Part shown: positions 1 to 6,053 of the stretch, piece after piece
Layout: each line of letters opens with the position of its first letter
How positions within the stretch are numbered: position 1 is the first letter of the stretch
Origin: Parafilimonas sp.
Lineage (GTDB): Bacteria; Bacteroidota; Bacteroidia; Chitinophagales; Chitinophagaceae
Assembly: GCA_025927795.1 (NCBI GenBank)
Contig: JAICKT010000275.1
Location: 1-6,053, forward strand
Direction of reading: 5' to 3'
Length of the DNA: 6,053 nucleotides
Position numbers and translations under genes: made by a program
The notes under the pieces: generated by a model
Told to the model about the DNA's origin: nothing
What the model saw: only the letters and a program-made list of their open reading frames with translations
Databases searched by the model: none

Positions 1-531
1 ATAATTAGCTTCTATTTTCGCAAGAATATTATTGAGTAAATTATTGTGGTGAATTTTTGAATCTAAATGCATAGGAGAGTTGCGGCGAATGTGTGAAGTA
101 ATCAATCTTATGCCTTTTGCATTATCATAAACAGGCGGCTTATATTCAGCCAAAACAATTAAACAACTTCCTTTTTGATTTAAACGCGGGTCCATGCCTG
201 AAGTTATTTTTTCTCCACGTGTAAGTGTCAAACGTATATGTGCATCTGTAAAAAAATTATTTGCTTTTAGCGTTTTAAAAATGGCATCACGAATAAATTC
301 TTTTGTTGGAATATCGGCAAACATTAATGTATGTGCTGATGCATGTAAACGTTCAAGGTGCTCATTCAAACAAAAAACTTTATTGTTATAAACACGTAAA
401 CCCTCCCATACTGCATCGCCGCCTTGCACAGCGCTATCAAACACAGAAATTTTTGCTTCACTGCGATGATATAATTTGTCTTTAATAAAGATTTGTATGT
501 TCTCGTTTTGCGGATAAAATTTTTGTTGCAT
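1..531 (-). CDS. PLP fold-type IV aminotransferase, branched-chain-aminotransferase-like (N-terminal 177 residues, cut by window edge)
   Basis: Reading the minus strand from the ATG at 531 gives 177 codons with no stop up to base 1, so the gene continues off the left edge. An in-frame TAA sits three codons upstream (540-538), so this ATG is the first possible start. The fragment has the layout of class IV aminotransferases: a VFDSAVQGGDAVWEGLRVY block at about residues 30-48 (the counterpart of the FEGxR motif of branched-chain aminotransferases), an EHLERL helix at 57-62, HIRLTLTRG at 98-106, and an LDSKIHHNNLLNN block at 156-168. Lys159 in that block is the expected Schiff-base lysine that binds pyridoxal phosphate. 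The family transfers amino groups between an amino acid and 2-oxoglutarate, or acts as D-amino-acid transaminase or aminodeoxychorismate lyase. The visible part cannot settle the substrate. The block around Lys159 resembles the plant BCAT-like fusion proteins more than classical IlvE (AKAGGNYL in E. coli), both from memory. It starts 54 bases after the glucosidase gene with no terminator between them. No signal peptide, so cytoplasmic. Confidence 0.9.
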   Translation of the reverse strand, partial: MQQKFYPQNENIQIFIKDKLYHRSEAKISVFDSAVQGGDAVWEGLRVYNNKVFCLNEHLERLHASAHTLMFADIPTKEFIRDAIFKTLKANNFFTDAHIRLTLTRGEKITSGMDPRLNQKGSCLIVLAEYKPPVYDNAKGIRLITSHIRRNSPMHLDSKIHHNNLLNNILAKIEANY

Positions 532-585
532 GATTGGTTATTCTATTTATATGAGATAGCAAAAGTGAGATTTGCTTTGCAATTT

Positions 586-2280
586 TTATTCTAATTCATA
601 CACAACTGCCTCATAAGGGCGAAGCAAATTACTTGTATTGATTGAAGTATAGTTACTAATTAAAATTTTTGCATTGTTTATATCAATGCCTGTGTTTACT
701 TCAGCATCCTGAGCAGAAAAATTTAAGAGCACCAGCAATTTGTTATTATTTAATTCGCGTGTATAGGCATAAACATGTTTGTTTCCTTTATCGAGCAATG
801 TATATTTTCCATATACTAAAACGAGATTATCTTTTCTCAGTTTTACCATCTTTCTAAAATAATTTAAACAACTGTTCGAATTATTTTCTTCTGCTGCAAC
901 ATTTATTGTCCTGTAATTTGGATTCACTTTTAACCAGGGCATTCCTGTTGTAAAGCCCGCATTGGCAGAATCATCCCACTGAAAAGGTGTGCGGCTATTA
1001 TCTCTTGCCATAATTTTTTGCGCTTCCAAAAAAGATTTTAAATCACCGCCATTATTTTTTATTTGCTGATACATATTGAGTGTTTCAACATCACGGTAAT
1101 CATCAATTGAATCAAACTTAATATTATTCATTCCCAATTCATCGCCGTTGTAATAGTATGGTGTAGCTCGCATCGTCATTAAAAAAGTAGTAAGCATTTT
1201 AGATGATAGTTCACGAAATTCAGGCGCATCATCTCCCCAGCGTGTAACCATGCGGGGCTGATCATGATTGCCGAGATAAACCGTTCCCCATCCTTTGTCT
1301 TTAAAAATTTCATCCCATCTTGTATAGATATTTTTGAATTCAACAAGATTAAATCCATTTGGATCAGGCACTTTAAATTGATTGGGCAACAAGCCCAAAC
1401 CCATCCCTTCAAAATGATATAACATGTTTAATTCATTCCTGTCGGGGTCAACCAATAAATGTGCATCATTAGTTGTAATGCCAACACCTTCAGCCACTGT
1501 CATCACATCATACTTACTTAAAACTTTTTCATTCATTTCCCTTAAGTATTCATGCAGGTGCGGGCCGTGGGCATAATAACTGATATAATCTCCATGATAT
1601 TTTTCAGGCAGCGGCGGAAACGTTATATCTTTTGAAATGAAAGGAATTACATCCATGCGAAAACCATCAACACCTTTATCAAACCAAAACTTAATCATGT
1701 TAAAAATCTCTTCACGCACTTTTGGATTCTCCCAATTTAAGTCAGGTTGAAAATCTCCGAAATAATGTAAGTAATATGAATTGGTTGATTCATCATATTG
1801 CCATGCATCGCCGTTCACATCAAAAAAACTCCAGCGATGTGCCGGCTTGCCTTTTTCTGCAGGCCACCAGTGATAATAATTTCTGTATGGATTATCTCTT
1901 GATCTTTTCGATTGCTGAAACCATTCATGCTGATCGCTGCTGTGGTTCACCACTAAATCCATTACTAATTTTAATCCGCGTTCATGCATGCCTTTTAATA
2001 AATCATCAAAATCATTCATCGTTCCAAATGCCTGCATGATATTTTTATAATCGCTGATGTCGTAACCATTATCCTTATTCGGAGAGCTGTAAATTGGATT
2101 AAGCCATATCACATCAACACCTAAGCTTTTTACATAATCAAGCTTTGATGTAATACCTTTTAAATCACCAATACCATCTCCATTGCTGTCGTTAAAACTG
2201 AGCGGATAAATTTGATAAACCACTGCTTCTTTCCACCATTTCCTATCAAGATTTGTTGTATCAGAATTGGATGAACTCAT
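586..2280 (-). CDS. GH13 alpha-glucosidase, oligo-1,6-glucosidase type
   Basis: This 564-residue protein is a complete glycoside hydrolase family 13 enzyme of the usual length for oligo-1,6-glucosidases and alpha-glucosidases. The barrel opens with WWKEAVVYQIYP (15-26) and SNGDGIGDLKGI (32-43), both typical of this group. Conserved regions seen are DLVVNH (108-113), QPDLN (178-182, the marker of the oligo-1,6-glucosidase subfamily), GFRMDV (206-211) with nucleophile Asp210, AEG (263-265) with acid/base Glu264, and GNHDQPR (337-343) with stabiliser Asp340. A C-terminal beta domain follows from about 490. The residue after the nucleophile is Val211. In yeast the isomaltases have Val and the maltases Thr at this position, so alpha-1,6 preference is inferred. 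Trehalulose or isomaltulose synthases share the fold and are the main alternative. No signal peptide is present, so it probably acts in the cytoplasm on short imported oligosaccharides. No SusC/SusD genes are in view. It lies 72 bases after the P-loop gene and 54 before the aminotransferase gene. Confidence 0.95.
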   Translation of the reverse strand: MSSSNSDTTNLDRKWWKEAVVYQIYPLSFNDSNGDGIGDLKGITSKLDYVKSLGVDVIWLNPIYSSPNKDNGYDISDYKNIMQAFGTMNDFDDLLKGMHERGLKLVMDLVVNHSSDQHEWFQQSKRSRDNPYRNYYHWWPAEKGKPAHRWSFFDVNGDAWQYDESTNSYYLHYFGDFQPDLNWENPKVREEIFNMIKFWFDKGVDGFRMDVIPFISKDITFPPLPEKYHGDYISYYAHGPHLHEYLREMNEKVLSKYDVMTVAEGVGITTNDAHLLVDPDRNELNMLYHFEGMGLGLLPNQFKVPDPNGFNLVEFKNIYTRWDEIFKDKGWGTVYLGNHDQPRMVTRWGDDAPEFRELSSKMLTTFLMTMRATPYYYNGDELGMNNIKFDSIDDYRDVETLNMYQQIKNNGGDLKSFLEAQKIMARDNSRTPFQWDDSANAGFTTGMPWLKVNPNYRTINVAAEENNSNSCLNYFRKMVKLRKDNLVLVYGKYTLLDKGNKHVYAYTRELNNNKLLVLLNFSAQDAEVNTGIDINNAKILISNYTSINTSNLLRPYEAVVYELE

Positions 2281-2352
2281 TGTTTACTTATGTTGTTTCT
2301 ATAACTCACTGCAAAAACCGTGAAGAAAAGAAAAAGAATTTTTTTTTATTGT

Positions 2353-3081
2353 TTAGTTTGATGTGTTTGCTTTTATTGAATGCGGATATAGTTGCTCATA
2401 AAACATTTTGCATTCTTTATATAAAGATTCAAATTTAGCAGGCAAATCACGCTCACTTGTTTTTTGTTTTTCAAAACCAGTTGACTGATGCACGTTTTTA
2501 TACCAATGTTTTGCCCACACGCCGTCATAAGGTTTTGGTCCGGCAGACCAATGCAACATTTTATCCGTGAATGAAATTTTCAGTGCATCGCACAATTGCT
2601 GCAAAACATTTACAGGTGCTTTTAAAATTTCATTTGAATCGAGCACAATGCAAGAAAGATTATTTTGCTTAAAATGATTAAATAAAAACCACTGCATTTC
2701 AATTCCAATATCCTGCATGGTAACATCATCTCTAACCTGCGAGTATGAAGCAATAATTTGTTTTGGATTGCGAATGAATATTATGTTTTCCGTTTGAGAT
2801 AAAAAATCGAGATTAATGTTGATAAGATGATGCGTCATTTGTTTAAAGAAAACAATTGGCTTTTTATAATCACCTAAAATAATTTTTTTGATTACTTTAT
2901 CTGCATCATTCAACTGTACATTTAAAATTTCTTTTTTGCCCGGGTGATCACTGTTAGTTGTTTTTAAATAATGTGCATATAAAGGCTCATCAACAACAAC
3001 CGTATCATCGCGCTGTGCAAAAGAATACATCATGGCAGTTGAGATATTGCGCGGGCTGCTCCATAAACAAATACGCTTCAT
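2353..3081 (-). CDS. P-loop sulfotransferase-like protein, homologous to the N-terminal half of plant BCAT-like fusion proteins
   Basis: With the start at 3081 the protein has 242 residues and opens MKRICLWSSPRNISTAMMYS. The SSPRNIST segment (8-15) fits the 5'-phosphosulfate-binding loop of PAPS-dependent sulfotransferases, and IFIRNPKQIIASY (101-113), with Arg104 and Ser112, fits their 3'-phosphate-binding motif. A third block, AGPKPYDGVW plus HWYKNVHQSTGF (180-203), is not part of the general sulfotransferase signature but matches, as I recall it, the N-terminal half of Arabidopsis At5g27410. So does FAQRDD...VDEPLYA (21-36). The acceptor substrate is unknown, and whether it really transfers sulfate is inference; a PAPS-binding or other nucleotide-binding role is possible. 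In-frame translation can be extended upstream to an ATG at 3132, but those 17 extra residues would be read through the hairpin at 3103-3124 and precede the conserved N-terminus, so 3081 is preferred. No signal peptide or membrane segment is seen. Confidence 0.85.
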   Translation of the reverse strand: MKRICLWSSPRNISTAMMYSFAQRDDTVVVDEPLYAHYLKTTNSDHPGKKEILNVQLNDADKVIKKIILGDYKKPIVFFKQMTHHLININLDFLSQTENIIFIRNPKQIIASYSQVRDDVTMQDIGIEMQWFLFNHFKQNNLSCIVLDSNEILKAPVNVLQQLCDALKISFTDKMLHWSAGPKPYDGVWAKHWYKNVHQSTGFEKQKTSERDLPAKFESLYKECKMFYEQLYPHSIKANTSN

Positions 3082-3092
3082 CAAACTAAAAT

Positions 3093-3124
3093 AAAACAAA
3101 AAGCCTTCCCGATTTTGGGAAGGC
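3093..3124 (-). terminator. Rho-independent terminator of the metalloprotease gene
   Basis: On the minus strand GCCTTCCC (3124-3117) pairs perfectly with GGGAAGGC (3110-3103) across a six-base loop, AAAATC, giving an eight-base-pair GC-rich stem. It is followed at once by TTTTTGTTTTAT (3102 downwards). The opposite strand has no T-run after the stem, so the signal is directional. It lies 38 bases after the metalloprotease stop codon and ends just before the P-loop gene, which therefore needs its own promoter or read-through. Confidence 0.9.
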
Positions 3125-3161
3125 CTAAACAAAAGATTAATGAGTTAGTTTTAAATTGAAT

Positions 3162-5441
3162 TTAATTTACAATAATCTTTTCTGTTTGTATTTGCTCACC
3201 TGTTGAAATTTTAAGAAAGTAAACACCTTTTGCAAATTGCTGTAAAGAAATTTTTTCAGTTGAACCTTTGGTAATTGAACTAAGTGTTCTATTTAAAAGT
3301 ACTTTACCATCTGTGTTTGTAAGAACGAGCGTACAATTTTTTTCAGGCGAATTAAAAATAACATTGGTATAAGTATTAGCAGGATTTGGTTGTATACTTA
3401 TAAGTTTTGCAACTGTAATGTTTGATGCAATACTGTTTTCAGGTTTGCCTGCTGCAGTTATTGTAAAATTCTTATCCGAAATATCAAAGAATATATTATC
3501 CGCAGCAACTACTTCTATTCTTGCGCGTGAAGTGGTGCGCATTGGCAGTGTAATATTTGCAGAACCAGTATTAGGGGCATTTGATATTAATGTTATTGGG
3601 AAAGTATTGCCACCATTTAAAGAGAGTTTAATATTTACTGCCGTGCAATTAACAGGCGCAAGATTTGTTTTAGCCACATTCCATTTTATTGTATGCTGAG
3701 AGCCTTCAATCCATGAAACATTTGTGTTAGGCAATGTAACATTAAAGGGACCAGCATTTCCAGCAACTGTTACAACCATGTCATCTGAATTTGTGCCACC
3801 ACCACCCGCATGATTATCTCTTATTGTTACCCTGAAGTTTAATGTACGGCTAACTGAAGGCAATACCTCCCACATGTTATAATTTGTGCCGTTTAAAATG
3901 GAATTCAAAGCAGGGAAATTTCTTATTTTATCTGTTACAGGTGTAAGTGAACGAAACACAGGACCAGTGGTTGCAGTTGAATCAGGAAATGTATTTGATG
4001 TGCCATTATTTTTATAAACATCATATTGTTCCCAGCAATAAGTAAGCGAATCCGAAGCATCAGCATCACTGCCTTTTGCTTTTAAAGCAAAAGGAGTTGA
4101 TTTTGGAATTGTATAATTCTTACCTGCTTTTACAGTTGGAACTGAATTGCCTGTTGATGTAATCACAGCGCAAGAAGCGCCTGTGCCGGTTTTTATATAA
4201 GCATCAATTTGCTGTACACTGATAGCGTGAAAATATGGATCGCTGTGCGGCTGAATATCGGTTGAACCTGTATACCCTGCATAACCCATAATTGTAGAAC
4301 CACTGCCTGGTTCCATTTGCGCAATCGTGCCTTCGTAACTATAATCAAATGTATGGTTAGCCCCAAACTGATGACCAATTTCATGAATCCAAAAATCAAT
4401 TATAAAAGGGTCAGTGGTAAGATCGGTTTTAAAACCAGTAGCGCCTGAACCTTTAAGTGAATTATCACAAACACAACCAATACAACCTGCATTTCCTCCT
4501 GTTTCATAACCCATTAATAAATGTCCTATGTCATAATTATTGCTTCCTATATAAGTATCCAACGCTTTTTGTGCCTCGGTATTCCAATTTCCACTAAAAT
4601 ATCCGGAAGAACTGCTTTGAAACGGGTCTGATTTTCCATCTAAAAAAATTATATCATCTTCATTATCCACATAATTAAGATGAACCCCAAAATCTGTTTC
4701 AAAAATTGCATCTATTCTTACAAGGTCTGTAACCAAAACCGAAAGAACACTTGCTTTTTTTTGTGCTTTTGTCGTTTCAGATCCGGTTAAGCAGAGCTTA
4801 GAAAATTCACCACCGGTTGTTACCGCAAAGCGGTATGTTTTTAAATTGGCAACGCTTACTATAGACGAGTTTTCAACGCCCTGAACGTTGCTGCTTAATA
4901 TTTTTTCGAGTTTGCAATCAAACACCTGTTTTTCCTGTGTAAGATTGCTTCTGTCAAAAACAACATATAATTTTTTTGCTGTTGAAACAGGATTAATATA
5001 TACGGTACTTTTTTCAGGCGAAGTAATTATAGCATGAAAACCAAGTGGTGTAAAATCAAAATGAATTACTGATGAAGCATCTTCAATTCCTTGTCCCAAA
5101 TATGTTCTGATGTTTGGATACTCTGCCTGCAGTTTGGGTTGCATAACCGGCGACTCTGTAATGCGAAAATGTTGAATGTTTCCATCTGCAACAGGAATTG
5201 CTATTATAAAATTTGATTTTGAAACAGCCTGTATCTGTGCTTGTTTCAATCCAAAACTTAAACCTGTTTCATCAAGACTGAACAATTTATAAACGGAAGG
5301 CTTAAACGAACCTGTAAATAATTGCTGCCCTTTTATAAAAGACGAAACCTGGCTTTCTTCAACTTTTTTCCAAAAATTATTTTGTGAGAATGTAACCGTA
5401 GATATAACAATTAGGGTACATAGAGTTAAAAGTTTTTTCAT
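3162..5441 (-). CDS. Secreted reprolysin-type zinc metalloprotease with T9SS C-terminal sorting domain
   Basis: This 759-residue precursor starts with MKKLLTLCTLIVISTVTFSQ, a clear Sec signal peptide with probable cleavage after about residue 20. A propeptide-like region follows to about 225. The catalytic domain (about 228-425) holds the metzincin zinc site HEIGHQFGANH, with His353, His357 and His363 as ligands and Glu354 as base, and a Met-turn STIMGY with Met385. A Cys-x2-Cys-x-Cys cluster (320, 323, 325) precedes the zinc site. Two Ig/PKD-like beta regions follow: about 434-562 (with GSDADASDSLTYCWEQYD) and 565-663 (with WIEGSQHTIKWNV). The end, about 678-759, matches T9SS type A sorting domains: ISIQPNPANTYTNV early and KGVYFLKIST then EKIIVN at the terminus. 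The protein is expected to cross the outer membrane by T9SS and be released or anchored at the cell surface after removal of the sorting domain. Substrate unknown. It has its own probable promoter upstream and a terminator downstream, so it looks monocistronic. Confidence 0.95.
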   Translation of the reverse strand: MKKLLTLCTLIVISTVTFSQNNFWKKVEESQVSSFIKGQQLFTGSFKPSVYKLFSLDETGLSFGLKQAQIQAVSKSNFIIAIPVADGNIQHFRITESPVMQPKLQAEYPNIRTYLGQGIEDASSVIHFDFTPLGFHAIITSPEKSTVYINPVSTAKKLYVVFDRSNLTQEKQVFDCKLEKILSSNVQGVENSSIVSVANLKTYRFAVTTGGEFSKLCLTGSETTKAQKKASVLSVLVTDLVRIDAIFETDFGVHLNYVDNEDDIIFLDGKSDPFQSSSSGYFSGNWNTEAQKALDTYIGSNNYDIGHLLMGYETGGNAGCIGCVCDNSLKGSGATGFKTDLTTDPFIIDFWIHEIGHQFGANHTFDYSYEGTIAQMEPGSGSTIMGYAGYTGSTDIQPHSDPYFHAISVQQIDAYIKTGTGASCAVITSTGNSVPTVKAGKNYTIPKSTPFALKAKGSDADASDSLTYCWEQYDVYKNNGTSNTFPDSTATTGPVFRSLTPVTDKIRNFPALNSILNGTNYNMWEVLPSVSRTLNFRVTIRDNHAGGGGTNSDDMVVTVAGNAGPFNVTLPNTNVSWIEGSQHTIKWNVAKTNLAPVNCTAVNIKLSLNGGNTFPITLISNAPNTGSANITLPMRTTSRARIEVVAADNIFFDISDKNFTITAAGKPENSIASNITVAKLISIQPNPANTYTNVIFNSPEKNCTLVLTNTDGKVLLNRTLSSITKGSTEKISLQQFAKGVYFLKISTGEQIQTEKIIVN

Positions 5442-5461
5442 CGAGACATTTTTTAAGTATC

Positions 5462-5469
5462 CAAATATA
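5462..5469 (-). promoter_or_regulatory. Candidate Bacteroidota -7 promoter element (TATATTTG)
   Basis: In the 77-base gap between folP and the metalloprotease the minus strand reads TATATTTG, an exact match to the Bacteroidota -7 consensus TAnnTTTG. It ends 20 bases before the metalloprotease ATG, which would give a short leader. I see no TTTG -33 element at the expected distance upstream; that stretch is CTAAAAATTCTATCCGCC-like. The gap is AT-rich, so a chance match is possible. Confidence 0.45.
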
Positions 5470-5518
5470 TAAATTTTGGCGGATAGAATTTTTAGATAAG
5501 ACGTAAGCGGTTAATAAT

Positions 5519-6053
5519 TTACCTTTTGCGGAACGCTTCAGTCAGTTCTATTGCCTGTATCGCTTCTTTTACATCGTGCACACGTAAAATATTTGCGCCA
5601 TTTAATAAAGCAATTGTGTTTAGAACAGTTGTTCCGTTAAGTGATTCTTCAGCAGTTATTTTAAGTGTTTTATAGATTGTAGCTTTTCTTGAAAGCCCGG
5701 CTACAATTAGTTTGTCCAGTATTTTAAAAGCAGAGAGCTCTTTTAATAATGTAAAATTATGCGCATGTGTTTTTCCAAATCCAAAACCCGGATCAATAAT
5801 TACATCATTAATATTATTCAGCCTGCATTTTTCTATTTGATGAATAAAAAAATCAAGCACTTCTGTTGTTACGTTTTCATACTTAGGATTATCCTGCATA
5901 TTTTCAGGCGTTCCTTTTATATGCATGCATATGTATGGCACATTAAGCCTGCCAACGGTTGGTAACATTTTCTCGTCCATTGTTCCGCCGCTTATATCAT
6001 TAACCATGCAAGCGCCTGCTGCAACAGCATTTTCGGCAACGTTTGCATAGTAG
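5519..6053 (-). CDS. folP: Dihydropteroate synthase, C-terminal part (cut by right window edge)
   Basis: This enzyme joins 6-hydroxymethyl-7,8-dihydropterin pyrophosphate to p-aminobenzoate to make dihydropteroate in cytoplasmic folate synthesis, and is the target of sulfonamides. The minus-strand frame is open to the window edge, giving 177 residues starting YYANVAENAVAAGA. The ATG at 6007 is internal, since conserved sequence continues upstream of it. Visible family motifs, numbered in the fragment, are VNDISGG (17-23), PYICMHIKGTPENMQ (39-53), DPGFGFGKT (87-95) with the pterin-contacting Asp87, GLSRK (119-123) with Lys123, and ILRVHDV (155-161) with Arg157 and His159. All substrate-contacting residues expected in this part are present, so the gene looks functional. 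The N-terminal third, with the NVTPDSF loop, lies outside the window. The protein ends normally at AFRKR. No terminator is evident in the 77 bases after its stop, so some read-through into the metalloprotease gene is possible. Confidence 0.96.
   Translation of the reverse strand, partial: YYANVAENAVAAGACMVNDISGGTMDEKMLPTVGRLNVPYICMHIKGTPENMQDNPKYENVTTEVLDFFIHQIEKCRLNNINDVIIDPGFGFGKTHAHNFTLLKELSAFKILDKLIVAGLSRKATIYKTLKITAEESLNGTTVLNTIALLNGANILRVHDVKEAIQAIELTEAFRKR

Noticed and set aside
194..485. Two overlapping plus-strand reading frames
   Set aside because: Both are antisense to the aminotransferase, which carries the conserved class IV motifs across the same bases.
559..575. Short inverted repeat GCAAA...TTTGC in the gap between glucosidase and aminotransferase
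   Set aside because: Only five base pairs, and no T-run follows it on the minus strand; too weak for a terminator or operator claim.
1722..2039. 105-codon plus-strand reading frame
   Set aside because: It lies wholly antisense to the glucosidase catalytic domain, whose motifs are intact; the predicted peptide has no recognisable domain and no promoter or ribosome site is evident.
2316..2350. A/T-run after the P-loop stop as a possible terminator
   Set aside because: On the minus strand it reads as an A-run, TTC and a T-rich run. Any hairpin would be made of A-T pairs only, with no GC stem, so I do not call it a terminator.
2253..2438. 61-codon plus-strand reading frame spanning the glucosidase/P-loop gap
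   Set aside because: It overlaps the ends of two well-supported genes and encodes a Lys/Phe/Leu-rich peptide from the A- and T-runs; no family resemblance.
3418..3699. 93-codon plus-strand reading frame
   Set aside because: It is antisense to the Ig-like region of the metalloprotease; the hydrophobic peptide is what beta-strand codons give on the opposite strand.
5442..5455. ATG TCT CGA TGA upstream of the metalloprotease, overlapping its start, as a regulatory mini-frame
   Set aside because: A three-codon frame arises easily by chance in AT-rich leader sequence. The signal peptide fixes the real start at 5441, and nothing shows that the mini-frame is translated.
5759..5965. 68-codon plus-strand reading frame
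   Set aside because: Antisense to folP, whose conserved motifs lie in the same bases.

Overview
The window is AT-rich and every gene I can support lies on the minus strand, so transcription runs from high to low coordinates. It looks like a chromosomal piece of a member of the Bacteroidota, most plausibly an environmental Chitinophagales or Sphingobacteriales-like lineage. The best evidence is a secreted metalloprotease that ends in a type IX secretion (T9SS) sorting domain. A TAnnTTTG-like -7 promoter element upstream of that gene also fits. The lineage call is an inference from protein character, not from a marker gene.

In order of transcription: (1) the C-terminal part of dihydropteroate synthase (folP), cut by the right edge (6053-5519); (2) a 759-residue secreted reprolysin-type zinc metalloprotease with a T9SS sorting domain (5441-3162), followed by a strong rho-independent terminator (3124-3093); (3) a small P-loop, PAPS-sulfotransferase-like protein of 242 residues (3081-2353); (4) a cytoplasmic GH13 alpha-glucosidase of the oligo-1,6-glucosidase type (2280-586); (5) the N-terminal 177 residues of a PLP fold-type IV aminotransferase resembling branched-chain aminotransferase, cut by the left edge (531-1). 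The gaps between genes are 77, 80, 72 and 54 bases. No stretch above 300 bases lacks a gene, and I see no RNA gene, insertion sequence, CRISPR array or long repeat.

The folP and metalloprotease genes look functionally unrelated (folate synthesis and secreted proteolysis). The last three genes lie downstream of the terminator and may form one transcription unit. The most interesting point is that the P-loop protein and the aminotransferase closely resemble, from memory, the N-terminal and C-terminal halves of a plant fusion protein annotated as branched-chain-aminotransferase-like (Arabidopsis At5g27410). Here the two halves are separate genes in the same order, with the glucosidase between them. 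This suggests a conserved two-part system of unknown function that plants carry as one polypeptide.
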